Counted from the first letter of the stretch, positions 25,902 through 34,962 are shown. The stretch: 64,000 nt of DNA from Mesorhizobium sp. RMAD-H1 (GCF_014191375.1 NZ_JACHWN010000009.1:1-64000), one strand, 5' to 3'. The notes: generated from the letters alone by a model not told the origin. Numbers and translations: made by a program.

Positions 25902-27026
25902 TTAGAGCTTCAGTTTTCCGGGGAAATAATGCTCGTAGGCCAGAGCGAGATCTGGCGAATTCATCAGTTCATAAAAGACGACCCGGTCGACCCATGCGCG
26001 CTGGCTGTCGAGAACGCGCTTCATGTATTCGTCCTCTTCCAGAACGGGAATGAGCTCATCCCATGCCTTCAGCTGGGCGTCGAGGATCTCCTTCGAGGTT
26101 CTGTGCACCGTGACGCCATGCTCTGTCTGCAGGGTCTGGAGATCCTTGGAATAATTGTCCAGTGCGGCGGCGGTATTGGCCGTGCTTGCCGACTCGACAC
26201 CATATTCGAGGATGGCCTGCAGATCGTCGGGAAGGCCGTCGAAGAAGTCCTTGTTGAACAGGAACTCAAAGGATTCGCTCGCCTGATGGTAGGACGACAG
26301 CATGTAGTTCTTGGCGACATCCGCCGAGCCGAAGCGCAGATCCGATGACGGATTGTTGAACTCGAAAGCGTCGATGACGCCGCGTTCCATCGCCGGCACG
26401 ATCTCGCCGCCCGGGAGCTGTGCGACGCTCATGCCCATTTTCTGCATGAGATCGGCGGCAAGCCCGACGGTGCGGTATTTGAAACCCTGTATGTCCTGGA
26501 CTGTGGAAACCGGCTGCTTGAACCAGCCGAAAGGCTGCGCCGGCATGGGGAAGCCATAAAAGCCATAGACATTGAGACCGAGGATGTCCTGCGTCAGCTC
26601 GCGGTAGAATTCCTTGCCCCCGCCGGCATAGAACCAGCCGAGCATTGTCGTCGCGCTGCCACCGAAAACGGGTCCCGTCCCGAAAAGCGAGGCCGCCTTG
26701 TGTTTGCCGTACCAATAGACCGGCACGGTATGGGCGGCATCGAGAACGCCGTCATTGACCCCGTCCAGCACCTGAAAGGCACCGACCACCGCGCCAGCCG
26801 GCAAAAGGTCGATCTTTATGCGGTTTCCCGACATGCGCTGGACCCGCTCCACATATTGGCGGGCAAAGTCCATCCAGATATCCGATGCCGGCCAAGAAGT
26901 CTGCATCTTGATGGTGACAGGTGATTGCGCCAGAACCGCGGGCGCAGCCAATGTGCCGGCGGTCGCGGATGCCGCGACCGTAGAATTGCGCAAGAACTTA
27001 CGTCGTGAAATTGCTCCACTCGGCAT
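25902..27026 (-). CDS. dctP: TRAP transporter substrate-binding protein (DctP/TakP-like)
   Basis: A 374-residue periplasmic receptor. The N-terminus has a twin-arginine signal, SRRKFLRNSTVAASATAG, with cleavage after VLAQ. The mature part begins VTIKMQTSWPASDIWMDFA. Motifs include PAGAVVGAFQVLDGVNDGVLDA, KYRTVGLAADLMQKMG with the carboxylate-binding Arg, and the PALE-like AMERGVIDAFEFNNPSSD. This resembles the TakP group, which binds 2-oxoacids with a metal ion, but the ligand here is unproven. It is first in a dctPQM operon. Confidence 0.9.
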   Translation of the reverse strand: MPSGAISRRKFLRNSTVAASATAGTLAAPAVLAQSPVTIKMQTSWPASDIWMDFARQYVERVQRMSGNRIKIDLLPAGAVVGAFQVLDGVNDGVLDAAHTVPVYWYGKHKAASLFGTGPVFGGSATTMLGWFYAGGGKEFYRELTQDILGLNVYGFYGFPMPAQPFGWFKQPVSTVQDIQGFKYRTVGLAADLMQKMGMSVAQLPGGEIVPAMERGVIDAFEFNNPSSDLRFGSADVAKNYMLSSYHQASESFEFLFNKDFFDGLPDDLQAILEYGVESASTANTAAALDNYSKDLQTLQTEHGVTVHRTSKEILDAQLKAWDELIPVLEEDEYMKRVLDSQRAWVDRVVFYELMNSPDLALAYEHYFPGKLKL

Positions 27027-27102
27027 GAATTCCTCCCATCTTTATTTGGCTTTTCGCCTTATTTGAGGGGAGAATAAGCTATCTCAAGAGGGATGAAAAC
27101 CT

Positions 27103-27110
27103 AAACGTTT
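27103..27110. promoter_or_regulatory. small palindrome upstream of the TRAP operon
   Basis: AAACGTTT lies in the AT-rich gap upstream of dctP, 76 bases before its start. A central CG within A/T arms is typical of LacI-family operators, but eight bases is short and may be chance. No LacI gene is adjacent. Confidence 0.2.
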
Positions 27111-27137
27111 GATTAAGGGATTGCGGGCGGCGGGGAT

Positions 27138-28304
27138 TTAAACGAACGGCTTTGCCGGATCGAAGCGCCGCGGCAGCAATCGTTGGAGATAGGTCATGCA
27201 ATGCGCCGAAACCTGATTGGCGTCCGGCAGAAGGAAATCATCAGACAGATGACGGGTCTTGCCGGCGACATCGGCGAGCGGCACAAGCCGCGGAATGGTC
27301 GCGCCGTTCTCATATTGCAGGGCGACCGAGCCACCGCCGCGCGCCGCCGCCTCGACCGCAAAGATGCCCGCCTCGAAGGCCTCGCGCGCGTCCGTCGGGT
27401 TGATCGTCGCGATATTGCCGCGCGGCAGGTAGCCGAAGGTGTCGACGCGGGCCCGCCTGCCGGGAATGCCTTCCTTCAGAAGCTGCTCGACGGCCATTCC
27501 GAGATCGCCGCCGGAAAGCTGGATATTACCATGCGCATCGCGCTCGAGCCTGTCCGGAGAGACGAGGCTTTCCACGAGTGGACGGCCGTCCTCGGTCGCG
27601 ACCCCTTCCGACATCGCTACCACGCAGCGGCCATGGCGGCTCGCGACGGCACGGACATCATCGATGAACCGCGCCGCCGAGAAGGCCCGCTCCGGCACAT
27701 AGACGAGGTGGGGAGCACTCTCCTCATCCTGCCGCCAGGCGGCCGCGGCCGCCGTCAGGAAGCCGGCATGCCGCCCCATGACGATGCCGACATAGATGCC
27801 AGGCAGGGCGCGGAAATCGAGATCGATGCTGAGAAAGGCGCCGGCGACGAATTCCGCGGCGGAGATGAAGCCCGGTGTGTGGTCGCTTTCCACCAGATCA
27901 TTGTCGATGGTCTTGGGCGCATGGACGAAGGCGATATCGCCGCCGGCGGCTTCGGCGAGAATTTGCTGGGTTCCGGCTGTGTCGTTGCCGCCGATATAGA
28001 CGAAGGCGGTCGCCCCTGCCTGGCGCAGGCCTTTCAGGATTGCGTCGCAATAACCGGCATCAGGCTTGTCGCGCGTGCTGCCCAGCGCGGCGCTTGGCGT
28101 TGCCGCGATGCGTTGCAGCTCCTCGTCCGGCAGGGCTGCCAGATCGACGAAATCGCCGTCACGGACGCCGCGTACACCGTGGCGGGCGCCAAGCACGCGC
28201 GCCCCGGGATAGCGGCGGCGCGCCTCGAGAACCGTTCCCACCAGGGTCTGGTTTATGACGGCCGTCGGACCTCCGCCCTGCGCAATAACGAATGTTTCGC
28301 TCAT
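27138..28304 (-). CDS. pfp: 6-phosphofructokinase, pyrophosphate-type
   Basis: A 388-residue PFK-A superfamily enzyme. Motifs are AQGGGPTAVINQTLVG (substrate loop), YIGGNDTAGTQQIL, and HAPKTIDNDL, with catalytic Asp. In ATP-dependent enzymes the corresponding motifs are GGDGS and GTIDND; the GGNDT and Lys in KTIDND here point to pyrophosphate use. PPi-PFKs can act reversibly and on sedoheptulose 7-phosphate as well. It is not in a sugar operon: a TRAP operon lies downstream and slipin upstream on the same strand with gaps of over 50 bases. Confidence 0.88.
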   Translation of the reverse strand: MSETFVIAQGGGPTAVINQTLVGTVLEARRRYPGARVLGARHGVRGVRDGDFVDLAALPDEELQRIAATPSAALGSTRDKPDAGYCDAILKGLRQAGATAFVYIGGNDTAGTQQILAEAAGGDIAFVHAPKTIDNDLVESDHTPGFISAAEFVAGAFLSIDLDFRALPGIYVGIVMGRHAGFLTAAAAAWRQDEESAPHLVYVPERAFSAARFIDDVRAVASRHGRCVVAMSEGVATEDGRPLVESLVSPDRLERDAHGNIQLSGGDLGMAVEQLLKEGIPGRRARVDTFGYLPRGNIATINPTDAREAFEAGIFAVEAAARGGGSVALQYENGATIPRLVPLADVAGKTRHLSDDFLLPDANQVSAHCMTYLQRLLPRRFDPAKPFV

Positions 28305-28363
28305 ATGACCTCCCTCTGATCAGCCCATTCTTGCACCGGGTAAGGTTCCATGACCATGAAAAT

Positions 28364-29158
28364 TTATTTGCCGGGCCGGGGCGTCGGCTTTGACGGGGAA
28401 GCGGCTGTAGCAGCCTGCCTGAAGAAGTCGCCGAGCTCCATCGGGAAGGGGAAGACGATGGTCGAATTCTTTTCGCCGGCAATCACGTTCAGCGTGCTGA
28501 GATAGCGCAATTGCATGGCTTCCGGCCGCTGGCTGAGGATATTGGCGGCTTCGAGAAGCTTCTGTGCCGCCTGCTCCTCGCCCTCCGCATTGATGACCTT
28601 GGCGCGGCGTTCGCGCTCGGCCTCGGCCTGGCGGGCGATGGCGCGCACCATGGATTCGTTGATGTCGACATGCTTGATCTCGACATTGGCGACCTTGATG
28701 CCCCAGGCGTCGGTCTGTGCATCGAGAATTTCCTGAATGTCGTTGTTGAGCTTGTCACGCTCGGCCAGCATCTCGTCGAGATCGTGCTTGCCGAGCACCG
28801 AGCGCAATGTCGTCTGGGCGAGCTGGCTCGTCGCCATCATGAAATCCTCGACCTGGATCGTCGCGCGTTCGGGGTCGATGACGCGGAAATAGATCACCGC
28901 GTTGACGCGCACGGAGACATTGTCCCTGGAGATCACGTCCTGGCTCGGCACGTCGAGCACCAATGTCCGCAGATCCACGCGTATCATCTGCTGGATGAAA
29001 GGGATCAGGAGGATGAGGCCCGGGCCCTTCACCCCCGTGAAGCGGCCGAGCGTAAAGACGACGCCTCGCTCATATTCCCGCAGGATCTTGATGGCCCATG
29101 CGAGGAAGACCAGCAGGATGATGATGAGGGGGGCAAGAAAGGTAAGACCGTTAAACAT
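28364..29158 (-). CDS. slipin/stomatin (SPFH-domain) membrane protein
   Basis: A 264-residue protein with one N-terminal hydrophobic segment (about 4-24), then an SPFH/band 7 domain ([20 protein letters not shown] to about 190) and a coiled C-terminal helix ([19 protein letters not shown]). It lacks the HflC-type long tail. Such proteins form membrane microdomains and assemble with NfeD proteases; a nfeD-type gene lies immediately upstream (57 bases) on the same strand. The ATG at 29158 follows GGAGGATATTCCA. It ends with a short Pro-rich tail. Confidence 0.9.
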   Translation of the reverse strand: MFNGLTFLAPLIIILLVFLAWAIKILREYERGVVFTLGRFTGVKGPGLILLIPFIQQMIRVDLRTLVLDVPSQDVISRDNVSVRVNAVIYFRVIDPERATIQVEDFMMATSQLAQTTLRSVLGKHDLDEMLAERDKLNNDIQEILDAQTDAWGIKVANVEIKHVDINESMVRAIARQAEAERERRAKVINAEGEEQAAQKLLEAANILSQRPEAMQLRYLSTLNVIAGEKNSTIVFPFPMELGDFFRQAATAASPSKPTPRPGK

Positions 29159-29215
29159 TGGAATATCCTCCATCGGGCAAGACGCGCTCAGGGTAAGCGG
29201 ATTGCCGGCGCGATC

Positions 29216-30649
29216 CTAACTATTTTCCGGCCTGAAAGGTTCGACCTTGAGGACCAGCCCCTCGATGCCGGCGACGGAGACCTTCTGTCCCTTTTTCAAC
29301 GGTGCGGCAGAAACGGCGCTCCACCGCTCGCCATGGGCGAGAACATGGCCCGATTGGCCCCGCCAGTCCAATACCTCGCCATGCGCGCCCATCATCTGCT
29401 CGGTGCCGGTAACCACCGGGCGTCTGTGCGAGGCGACGGCCATGCGCACGACCAGCAGGGAAAGGGCGAGACTCATCAGGGCGACACCGCCCACCACCGG
29501 CCATGAAAGGCGGAAGCCTGGAATTTCGGTATCGATCAGTATCGTCGCGCCGAATATGAAAGCCAGAGCACCGCCAACGCCGAGGATACCGAAGGATGGC
29601 GTGAATGCTTCGGCCGCCATCAGCGCGAGGCCGAGAAGAATGAGGCCGAGGCCGGCAAGGTTCACCGGCAGGACGGCAAGAGCATAAAGACCGATCAGGA
29701 GGCAGATCGCGCCGATGGTGCCGGGAAAGAGGGCGCCGGGATTCATGAACTCGAAAAGGAGCCCATAGATGCCGATCATCATCAGGATAAGGGCGACGTT
29801 CGGGTTGGTGATCACTGTCAGGAGGCGCGTGCGCCAGTCCGGTTCGACATGCTCCAGCGCAACGCCTGTCGTGTCGAGCGTCACCTGGTTTCCGGCCGCG
29901 CTCACCGTGCGGCCATCGGCCTGAACGAGAAGGTTCTCCAGGCTCGGGGTCACGATATCGATGACATTCTCCTTAAGCGCGGCGCTGGCGGAGAGGCTTG
30001 CCGCCTGGCGCACCGCGTTTTCGGCCCAATCGATATTGCGCCCGCGCAATTCGGCGAGCGAGCGGATATAGGCGACGGCATCGTTGACCGCTTTTGCTTC
30101 CATGGCGTTTCCGGGCTGCCGCGGTTGGGTCTGGTCCTCGGCCGGCTTTTTGTCGGCACTCTGGTCCTGATCCTTCTGCGGCTCATCGCCGCCGGGAAAT
30201 GGCATGCCGTCGCCGCCGATCTGAACCGGCGTCGCAGCACCGAGATTGGTGCCCGGCGCCATCGCGGCTATGTGGCTGGCATAGAGGATATAGGTGCCGG
30301 CACTTGCGGCGCGTGCACCGCTAGGCGCGACATAGGTCGCGACGGGAACGGGGGACGCCAGGATATCGCGGATGATGTCGCGCATCGATGTATCGAGGCC
30401 GCCCGGCGTATCCATCTCGATGATGACGAGCGGGGCGTTGCGCTCGGCCGCCATCGCCAGGCCGCGCGACAGATAATCCACCGCGGCTGGGCCGATGATG
30501 CCCCGGATATGAAAGACCAGAGCCGTGCGCCCCGTCTGCGCATCGTTCGGCAATATCGACAGAAGAAGACCGAGCAGCGTCACCACAACGGAAAGAGCGA
30601 TACGCCGGTATCCGGACCCGTTTCCGATGATTTTCCTTACCTGAGCCAT
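29216..30649 (-). CDS. NfeD-family membrane serine protease (NfeD1b/STOPP)
   Basis: The 477 residues contain an N-terminal signal/anchor, a ClpP-like serine protease domain (about 45-235), four or five membrane segments (about 275-405) and a C-terminal NfeD OB-fold (about 415-475). The catalytic Ser/Lys dyad is likely the Ser in PSGARAASAGTYIL and a Lys in NAMEAKAVNDAVAYI. An insert of about 40 Pro/Gln/Asp-rich residues lies within the protease domain. Archaeal homologues cleave stomatin's C-terminus; the slipin gene follows, as in many genomes, so the two likely work together in membrane quality control. Confidence 0.9.
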   Translation of the reverse strand: MAQVRKIIGNGSGYRRIALSVVVTLLGLLLSILPNDAQTGRTALVFHIRGIIGPAAVDYLSRGLAMAAERNAPLVIIEMDTPGGLDTSMRDIIRDILASPVPVATYVAPSGARAASAGTYILYASHIAAMAPGTNLGAATPVQIGGDGMPFPGGDEPQKDQDQSADKKPAEDQTQPRQPGNAMEAKAVNDAVAYIRSLAELRGRNIDWAENAVRQAASLSASAALKENVIDIVTPSLENLLVQADGRTVSAAGNQVTLDTTGVALEHVEPDWRTRLLTVITNPNVALILMMIGIYGLLFEFMNPGALFPGTIGAICLLIGLYALAVLPVNLAGLGLILLGLALMAAEAFTPSFGILGVGGALAFIFGATILIDTEIPGFRLSWPVVGGVALMSLALSLLVVRMAVASHRRPVVTGTEQMMGAHGEVLDWRGQSGHVLAHGERWSAVSAAPLKKGQKVSVAGIEGLVLKVEPFRPENS

Positions 30650-30778
30650 GAATTCATCTTACGACATCGCCGGTTTTTTAGCCACCGCGGGCGCTGCGCC
30701 ATCGGTAACGCGAAGTTCGGTTGCTATGGCGGAATTCATGACGTTAGCTTCCGACGATAGGTTTTGGAGATGACAATC

Positions 30779-31117
30779 ATGCAGGACAGTTTTTCAACCG
30801 ATGATATCTCCGACCCGATGGATGTGGCCGAGCGGTGGACCGAGGCGGGGCGAACCGTCGCCATTGCCACCGTGATCGAAACCTGGGGGTCGGCGCCGCG
30901 CCCGGTCGGCAGCCATCTCGTCATCGATGGCGAGGGCAATTTCCACGGTTCCGTATCGGGCGGGTGCGTCGAGGGGTCGGTCGTCGCCGAAGCCATGGAC
31001 GTGATCGCCGATGGCAGGCCGCGTCTCCTCGAATTCGGCGTCGCGGACGAGACCGCGTGGCGGGTCGGGCTTTCCTGTGGCGGCCGCATCAGCGTCTACG
31101 TGGAGCGTATCGGCTGA
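30779..31117 (+). CDS. XdhC/CoxI family protein, N-terminal domain as separate gene
   Basis: A 112-residue protein matching only the N-terminal domain of XdhC/CoxI: DVAERWTEAGRTVAIATVIET, GSAPRPVGSHLVID, GSVSGGCVEGSVVAEA, and the C-terminal FGVADETAWRVGLSCGGRI. XdhC proteins bind molybdenum cofactor, sulfurate it and hand it to xanthine dehydrogenase-type enzymes. The second domain is encoded by the next gene, overlapping by one base (TGATG). The ATG at 30779 follows GGAG by nine bases; an earlier ATG (30770) is too close to that site. It is divergent from nfeD. Confidence 0.82.
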   Translation: MQDSFSTDDISDPMDVAERWTEAGRTVAIATVIETWGSAPRPVGSHLVIDGEGNFHGSVSGGCVEGSVVAEAMDVIADGRPRLLEFGVADETAWRVGLSCGGRISVYVERIG

Positions 31118-31827
31118 TGGACATTGGCAATCTCAAGGCGCTGAATGCCGCGCGCCGGGCCCGCCGTGCGGCGATCCTGCTCACCGATCTGGCCGAAGGG
31201 CGGGAGCGGGTGATCGCTCCGGGCGATCCGGTCGAGGAGGGGGTTACCGCGGCCATTGAGGACGCGTTCCGCTCGGGAAAATCCCGCCTCGTCGAGGCGG
31301 ACGGGCGCAGGTTCTTCCTCAATGTGCATCTGCCGCCGCCGCGCCTCATGGTGATCGGCGCGGTGCATGTCAGCCAGGCGCTGGCGCCGATGGCGAAAAT
31401 CGCGGGATATGACATGGAGATCATCGATCCGCGGACGGCCTTTGCCACCGGGGAGCGCTTCCCCGATGTGCGGCTTCACGCGGAATGGCCGGAAGATGTG
31501 CTGAAGGCGCGGCCGCTCGATGCCTTCACGGCACTCGCGGCGCTGACTCATGATCCGAAGATCGATGATTATCCCTTACGGGAAGCGGTTCTGGCCGGCT
31601 GCTTCTATGTCGGCGCGCTCGGCAGCCGCAGGACCCATGCGGCGCGCGTGGAAAGGCTGAAAGCTTCCGGATTGTCGGACGAGCAGATCGGGCGCATTCA
31701 TGCGCCGATCGGTCTCGATATCGGCGCCGCCAGCCCGGCGGAAATCGCCGTCGCCGTGCTGGGACAGGTTATCTCGGCGCTGCGCAAGCGCGATCTGAAA
31801 ACCGGGGTGGGCTCCGGGAGAGCGTGA
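31117..31827 (+). CDS. XdhC family protein, Rossmann domain as separate gene
   Basis: A 236-residue protein starting MDIGNLKALNAARRARRAAI. The C-terminal Rossmann part contains LMVIGAVHVSQALAPMAKI, the DPRTAFATGERFP acidic site, a LTHDPKIDDYPLREAV segment and YVGALGSRRTHAAR, all typical of XdhC. It overlaps the N-terminal domain gene by one base. Together they make up a normal XdhC-like protein in two pieces. No xanthine or CO dehydrogenase genes are in the window, so the client enzyme is unknown. Confidence 0.85.
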   Translation: MDIGNLKALNAARRARRAAILLTDLAEGRERVIAPGDPVEEGVTAAIEDAFRSGKSRLVEADGRRFFLNVHLPPPRLMVIGAVHVSQALAPMAKIAGYDMEIIDPRTAFATGERFPDVRLHAEWPEDVLKARPLDAFTALAALTHDPKIDDYPLREAVLAGCFYVGALGSRRTHAARVERLKASGLSDEQIGRIHAPIGLDIGAASPAEIAVAVLGQVISALRKRDLKTGVGSGRA

Positions 31828-31841
31828 GGACGCTCTCCCGG
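31814..31841. terminator. strong hairpin between convergent xdhC and P6C dehydrogenase genes
   Basis: CCGGGAGAGCGT-GAGG-ACGCTCTCCCGG is a perfect 12-base-pair stem with a four-base loop. It starts within the xdhC stop region and ends nine bases before the convergent dehydrogenase stop. No long U-run follows on either side, but the position fits a bidirectional terminator. Confidence 0.55.
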
Positions 31842-31849
31842 TCACAATC

Positions 31850-33382
31850 TTACTCGATATCGAACGACACGCCCTGCGCCAGCGGCAAAGCCGTGGAGTA
31901 ATTCACCGTGTTAGTGGTGCGGCGCATATAGGCTTTCCAGGCGTCGGAACCGGATTCGCGGCCGCCGCCCGTTTCCTTCTCGCCGCCGAACGCGCCGCCG
32001 ATTTCCGCGCCCGAGGTACCGATATTGACATTGGCTATGCCACAATCCGAGCCGTCGGCGCTGAGGAAGCGTTCGGCCTCGCGCAGGTTCAGCGTGAAGA
32101 TCGAGGAGGAGAGGCCCGCGCCGACCGCATTGTGCTCGCGCAGCGCCTCGTCGAAATCGCTGTATTTCATGACATAGAGGATCGGCGCGAAGGTTTCTTC
32201 CAGCACGGGACCGGCCTGCTTCGGCATTTCCACTAGGGCAGGCTTCACATAGTAGGCGTCAGCATGGCCGGTATCGACGCGCTCGCCGCCGGTGATGCTG
32301 CCGCCATGGCCTGCCGCTTCCTTCAAGGCCTTCTGCATGTTTTCGAAGGCCGCCTTGTCGATCAGCGGGCCGACCAGCGCGGCGGTTTCGAGCGGGCTTC
32401 CGACCGAGACGCTGGCATAGGCCTTCTTCAGGCGCGGGACCAGCGCGTCATAGACGCTCTCATGGACGAAGAGACGGCGCAGCGTGGTGCAGCGCTGGCC
32501 TGCCGTGCCCATGGCGCCGAAGGCGATGGCGCGCAGGGCCATGTCGAGGTCGGCGGAGGGGCAGACGATGCCGGCATTGTTGCCGCCCAGTTCGAGGATC
32601 GAGCGGGCGAAGCGCTTGGCCAGGCGCGGCCCGACCTCGCGGCCCATGCGGGTGGAGCCGGTGGCGGAGACGAGCGGCACCTTGGGATGATCCACCAGCA
32701 CCTCGCCGATGGCGCGGTCGCCGATGAGAAGCTGCGACAGGCCTTCCGGCGCGTCGCCGAATCGCTTCATCGCCCGGGCGAAAAGCGCATCGCAGGCAAG
32801 CGCGGTTAGCGGCGTTTTTTCCGAGGGCTTCCACACCACCGCGTCACCGCAGACGAGCGCCAGCGCGGCGTTCCACGACCAGACGGCAACGGGGAAGTTG
32901 AAGGCCGAGATGACGCCGACGACGCCCAGGGGATGCCAGGTTTCCATCATGCGATGGCCGGGGCGCTCGGTGGCGATGGTGAGGCCGTAAAGCTGGCGCG
33001 ACAGGCCGACCGCGAAATCGCAGATGTCGATCATTTCCTGCACTTCGCCCAGCCCCTCGGACGGGATCTTGCCCGCCTCGATGGAAACGAGCCGGCCGAG
33101 CTCGCTCTTGAACTGGCGCAGTTCCTCGCCGAACAGGCGCACCAGCTCGCCGCGCTTCGGCGCGGGGACGAGACGCCATTGGCGGAAGGCTTCGTCGGCC
33201 TTGTCGATAATTTGCTGGGCCTCGGTGGCGGAATGGGTTTTGACGTTGGCGATCCGCTCGCCGGTGACGGGCGTGAAGGAGGCGAGGGGGCCGCCGGTAT
33301 AGGTCGCGGGGTTTACGCCGAGCTTATCGAGAAGCGCCGCCGTTTCGCGCTTTATGTCGGTTTTGGGGGTGGGGGTGTCCAT
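31850..33382 (-). CDS. amaB: L-piperidine-6-carboxylate / alpha-aminoadipate semialdehyde dehydrogenase
   Basis: A 510-residue aldehyde dehydrogenase of the ALDH7/antiquitin type. It oxidises piperideine-6-carboxylate (in equilibrium with aminoadipate semialdehyde) to 2-aminoadipate. Catalytic residues are in LELGGNNAGIVCPSADLDM (Glu) and GTAGQRCTTLRRLF (Cys). FNFPVAVWSWNAALALVCG and NIGTSGAEIGGAFGGEKETGGG are hallmarks of the group. The adjacent 2-oxoadipate dioxygenase and pipecolate oxidase-like genes support a lysine/pipecolate role. It is downstream of hglS on the same strand, separated by a palindromic repeat. Confidence 0.9.
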   Translation of the reverse strand: MDTPTPKTDIKRETAALLDKLGVNPATYTGGPLASFTPVTGERIANVKTHSATEAQQIIDKADEAFRQWRLVPAPKRGELVRLFGEELRQFKSELGRLVSIEAGKIPSEGLGEVQEMIDICDFAVGLSRQLYGLTIATERPGHRMMETWHPLGVVGVISAFNFPVAVWSWNAALALVCGDAVVWKPSEKTPLTALACDALFARAMKRFGDAPEGLSQLLIGDRAIGEVLVDHPKVPLVSATGSTRMGREVGPRLAKRFARSILELGGNNAGIVCPSADLDMALRAIAFGAMGTAGQRCTTLRRLFVHESVYDALVPRLKKAYASVSVGSPLETAALVGPLIDKAAFENMQKALKEAAGHGGSITGGERVDTGHADAYYVKPALVEMPKQAGPVLEETFAPILYVMKYSDFDEALREHNAVGAGLSSSIFTLNLREAERFLSADGSDCGIANVNIGTSGAEIGGAFGGEKETGGGRESGSDAWKAYMRRTTNTVNYSTALPLAQGVSFDIE

Positions 33383-33429
33383 GGCTGTTCCTTGCTATTC
33401 CAGAATTATTGATTGGCGGTTGGCGCATT

Positions 33430-33542
33430 GCCCCTCATCCGCCTGCCGGCACCTTCTCCCCGCGTGCGGGGAGAAGGAAGAAGCGGAAACGTCTATGCCC
33501 CCTCTCCCCGTTCTTCACGGGGAGAGGGTAAGGGTGAGGGGC
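33430..33542. repeat. RIME-like intergenic mosaic element, copy A
   Basis: The element is bounded by GCCCCTCA (33430-33437) and TGAGGGGC (33535-33542) in inverted orientation. Inside are two perfect 12-base-pair hairpins: 33452-33463 with 33466-33477 (arm CCTTCTCCCCGC), and 33500-33511 with 33517-33528 (arm CCCTCTCCCCGT). The layout resembles the RIME-type repeats of rhizobia. It fills the 179-base gap between hglS and amaB. A related copy lies at 47253-47408. Confidence 0.75.
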
Positions 33543-33561
33543 AGGCTGCGCCATCCAATAT

Positions 33562-34962
33562 TCACTCCGCCGCCTCGACCGCCCTCAACGCCCGCAGTAC
33601 CGCCTTAATCGAGTCGCGCTCAATGCGGGCGTAGTGGTCGAATTCGTTGAGCACGCGTGCGCCAAGATCGCTTTCGAACCGCTTCTGGTTCGGGCTTTCC
33701 ACGAATTCCTTGACCTCATCGTCACCGAGATTGGACTGGAATATACCGGCGGCGCTGACCGGGAGGAAGTCCTCATAGGTGATCGGATCGAAACAGACCA
33801 CGCCCGCCGCGATAAGGGCTTCGAGATCGTCCGTCTCAGGAAGCGCTTTCGTTGCCGCGTCGGGGGCGACGGAATAGGCGAAATAGCCGAGGCCTGCCCC
33901 ACGAATCTCCGCCCAATCGTCGGGGAAGGCGCGGAAGACTTCGCCAAGAGCCTTTTCATATTCAGCAGCATTGGAACCGTCAGGCGCGGGGCGGATTCGG
34001 GCGCGGGTTTCATCCAGCAGCTTGTCGTAGAGCGCGCGGCCCTTCGGCGTCAGCGCGATGCCGCGCTGCTCGATCTCGCCGAAGCGGGCGGTGTGCGAGC
34101 CCAGCTTCCATGTACCATCCTCGCCGACGAAGGAGACCCGCTCCTCGAGCGCCTTGAACGAGGTCTGCCGCAGGAGGATCGGGCACTTGCGCGCGGGCGG
34201 GCCTTCGATCACCGCCTTCGGCGTAATGCCATGTTCGGGCATCAGCCGCTGCACGGCATCGATGTCGAGCGTGCGCGGGGTCAGATGGTTGATATGCGGC
34301 CCCTTGAACGACACCACATCGGCAATGAGGCGGTGGGCATCATGCAGGCGGCAGTAGAGTTCGGCGCTGACATTTGCCTTGTCATGCCAGCGGAAGGTTT
34401 CGAGCACTTCCGCGACGAACCGTGATGCGTCCCGGCGGCCGAGCCCGCCCTGCGCCTCCGCTTTCTCCACCAGATCGACGGCGCGGGGTGTGAAGATGCG
34501 GCGCTGGGCGAGGATACGCCCGGCTTCGTCGCGCAGGCTTTCGTCGGCAATCAAATCCAGCCGCAGGAGTGAGGTGAATACGCGGAAGGGGTTGCGCTTC
34601 AGCGCTGCGTCGCCGATGGGGCGGAAGGCGGTGGAATGCACGGGGACGCCGGCGGAACTCAAATCATAATAGCCGACCGGGAACATGCCCATCACGGCGA
34701 AGACGCGGCGCATCATGGACAGCTCCTCGGCCGTACCGAGACGGATGGCGCCGTGGCGCTCCTCGGAAATGCGGTCGAGCGAATCCGTCAGCTCCAGCCG
34801 CTCGCGCAGATGCGGCGCGGCGTCGAGCGTGGCCTTGTTGACCTCCGCCACCAGGTCGAGCAGCGTCCCATAGGCGGGCACTTCCTTGCGGTACATGACG
34901 GACATCGCCGCAGAGAAGGCCGAGCGGATATCATCGGCGGGAACGAAACTCTCTTCTTTCAT
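33562..34962 (-). CDS. hglS: 2-oxoadipate dioxygenase/decarboxylase (HglS/YdcJ family)
   Basis: A 466-residue protein of the VOC-like metalloenzyme family formerly called DUF1338. Characterised Pseudomonas HglS converts 2-oxoadipate to D-2-hydroxyglutarate and CO2 with Fe(II) and oxygen. Family features are VPAYGTLLDLVAEVN, RHGAIRLGTAEELSMMRRVFAVMGMFPVGYYDL, the VPVHSTAFRP segment and FKGPHINHLTPRTLDID. The ATG at 34962 is preferred over a TTG two codons earlier. The adjacent amaB, amaA-like and LysR genes make a lysine catabolic cluster. Confidence 0.92.
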   Translation of the reverse strand: MKEESFVPADDIRSAFSAAMSVMYRKEVPAYGTLLDLVAEVNKATLDAAPHLRERLELTDSLDRISEERHGAIRLGTAEELSMMRRVFAVMGMFPVGYYDLSSAGVPVHSTAFRPIGDAALKRNPFRVFTSLLRLDLIADESLRDEAGRILAQRRIFTPRAVDLVEKAEAQGGLGRRDASRFVAEVLETFRWHDKANVSAELYCRLHDAHRLIADVVSFKGPHINHLTPRTLDIDAVQRLMPEHGITPKAVIEGPPARKCPILLRQTSFKALEERVSFVGEDGTWKLGSHTARFGEIEQRGIALTPKGRALYDKLLDETRARIRPAPDGSNAAEYEKALGEVFRAFPDDWAEIRGAGLGYFAYSVAPDAATKALPETDDLEALIAAGVVCFDPITYEDFLPVSAAGIFQSNLGDDEVKEFVESPNQKRFESDLGARVLNEFDHYARIERDSIKAVLRALRAVEAAE

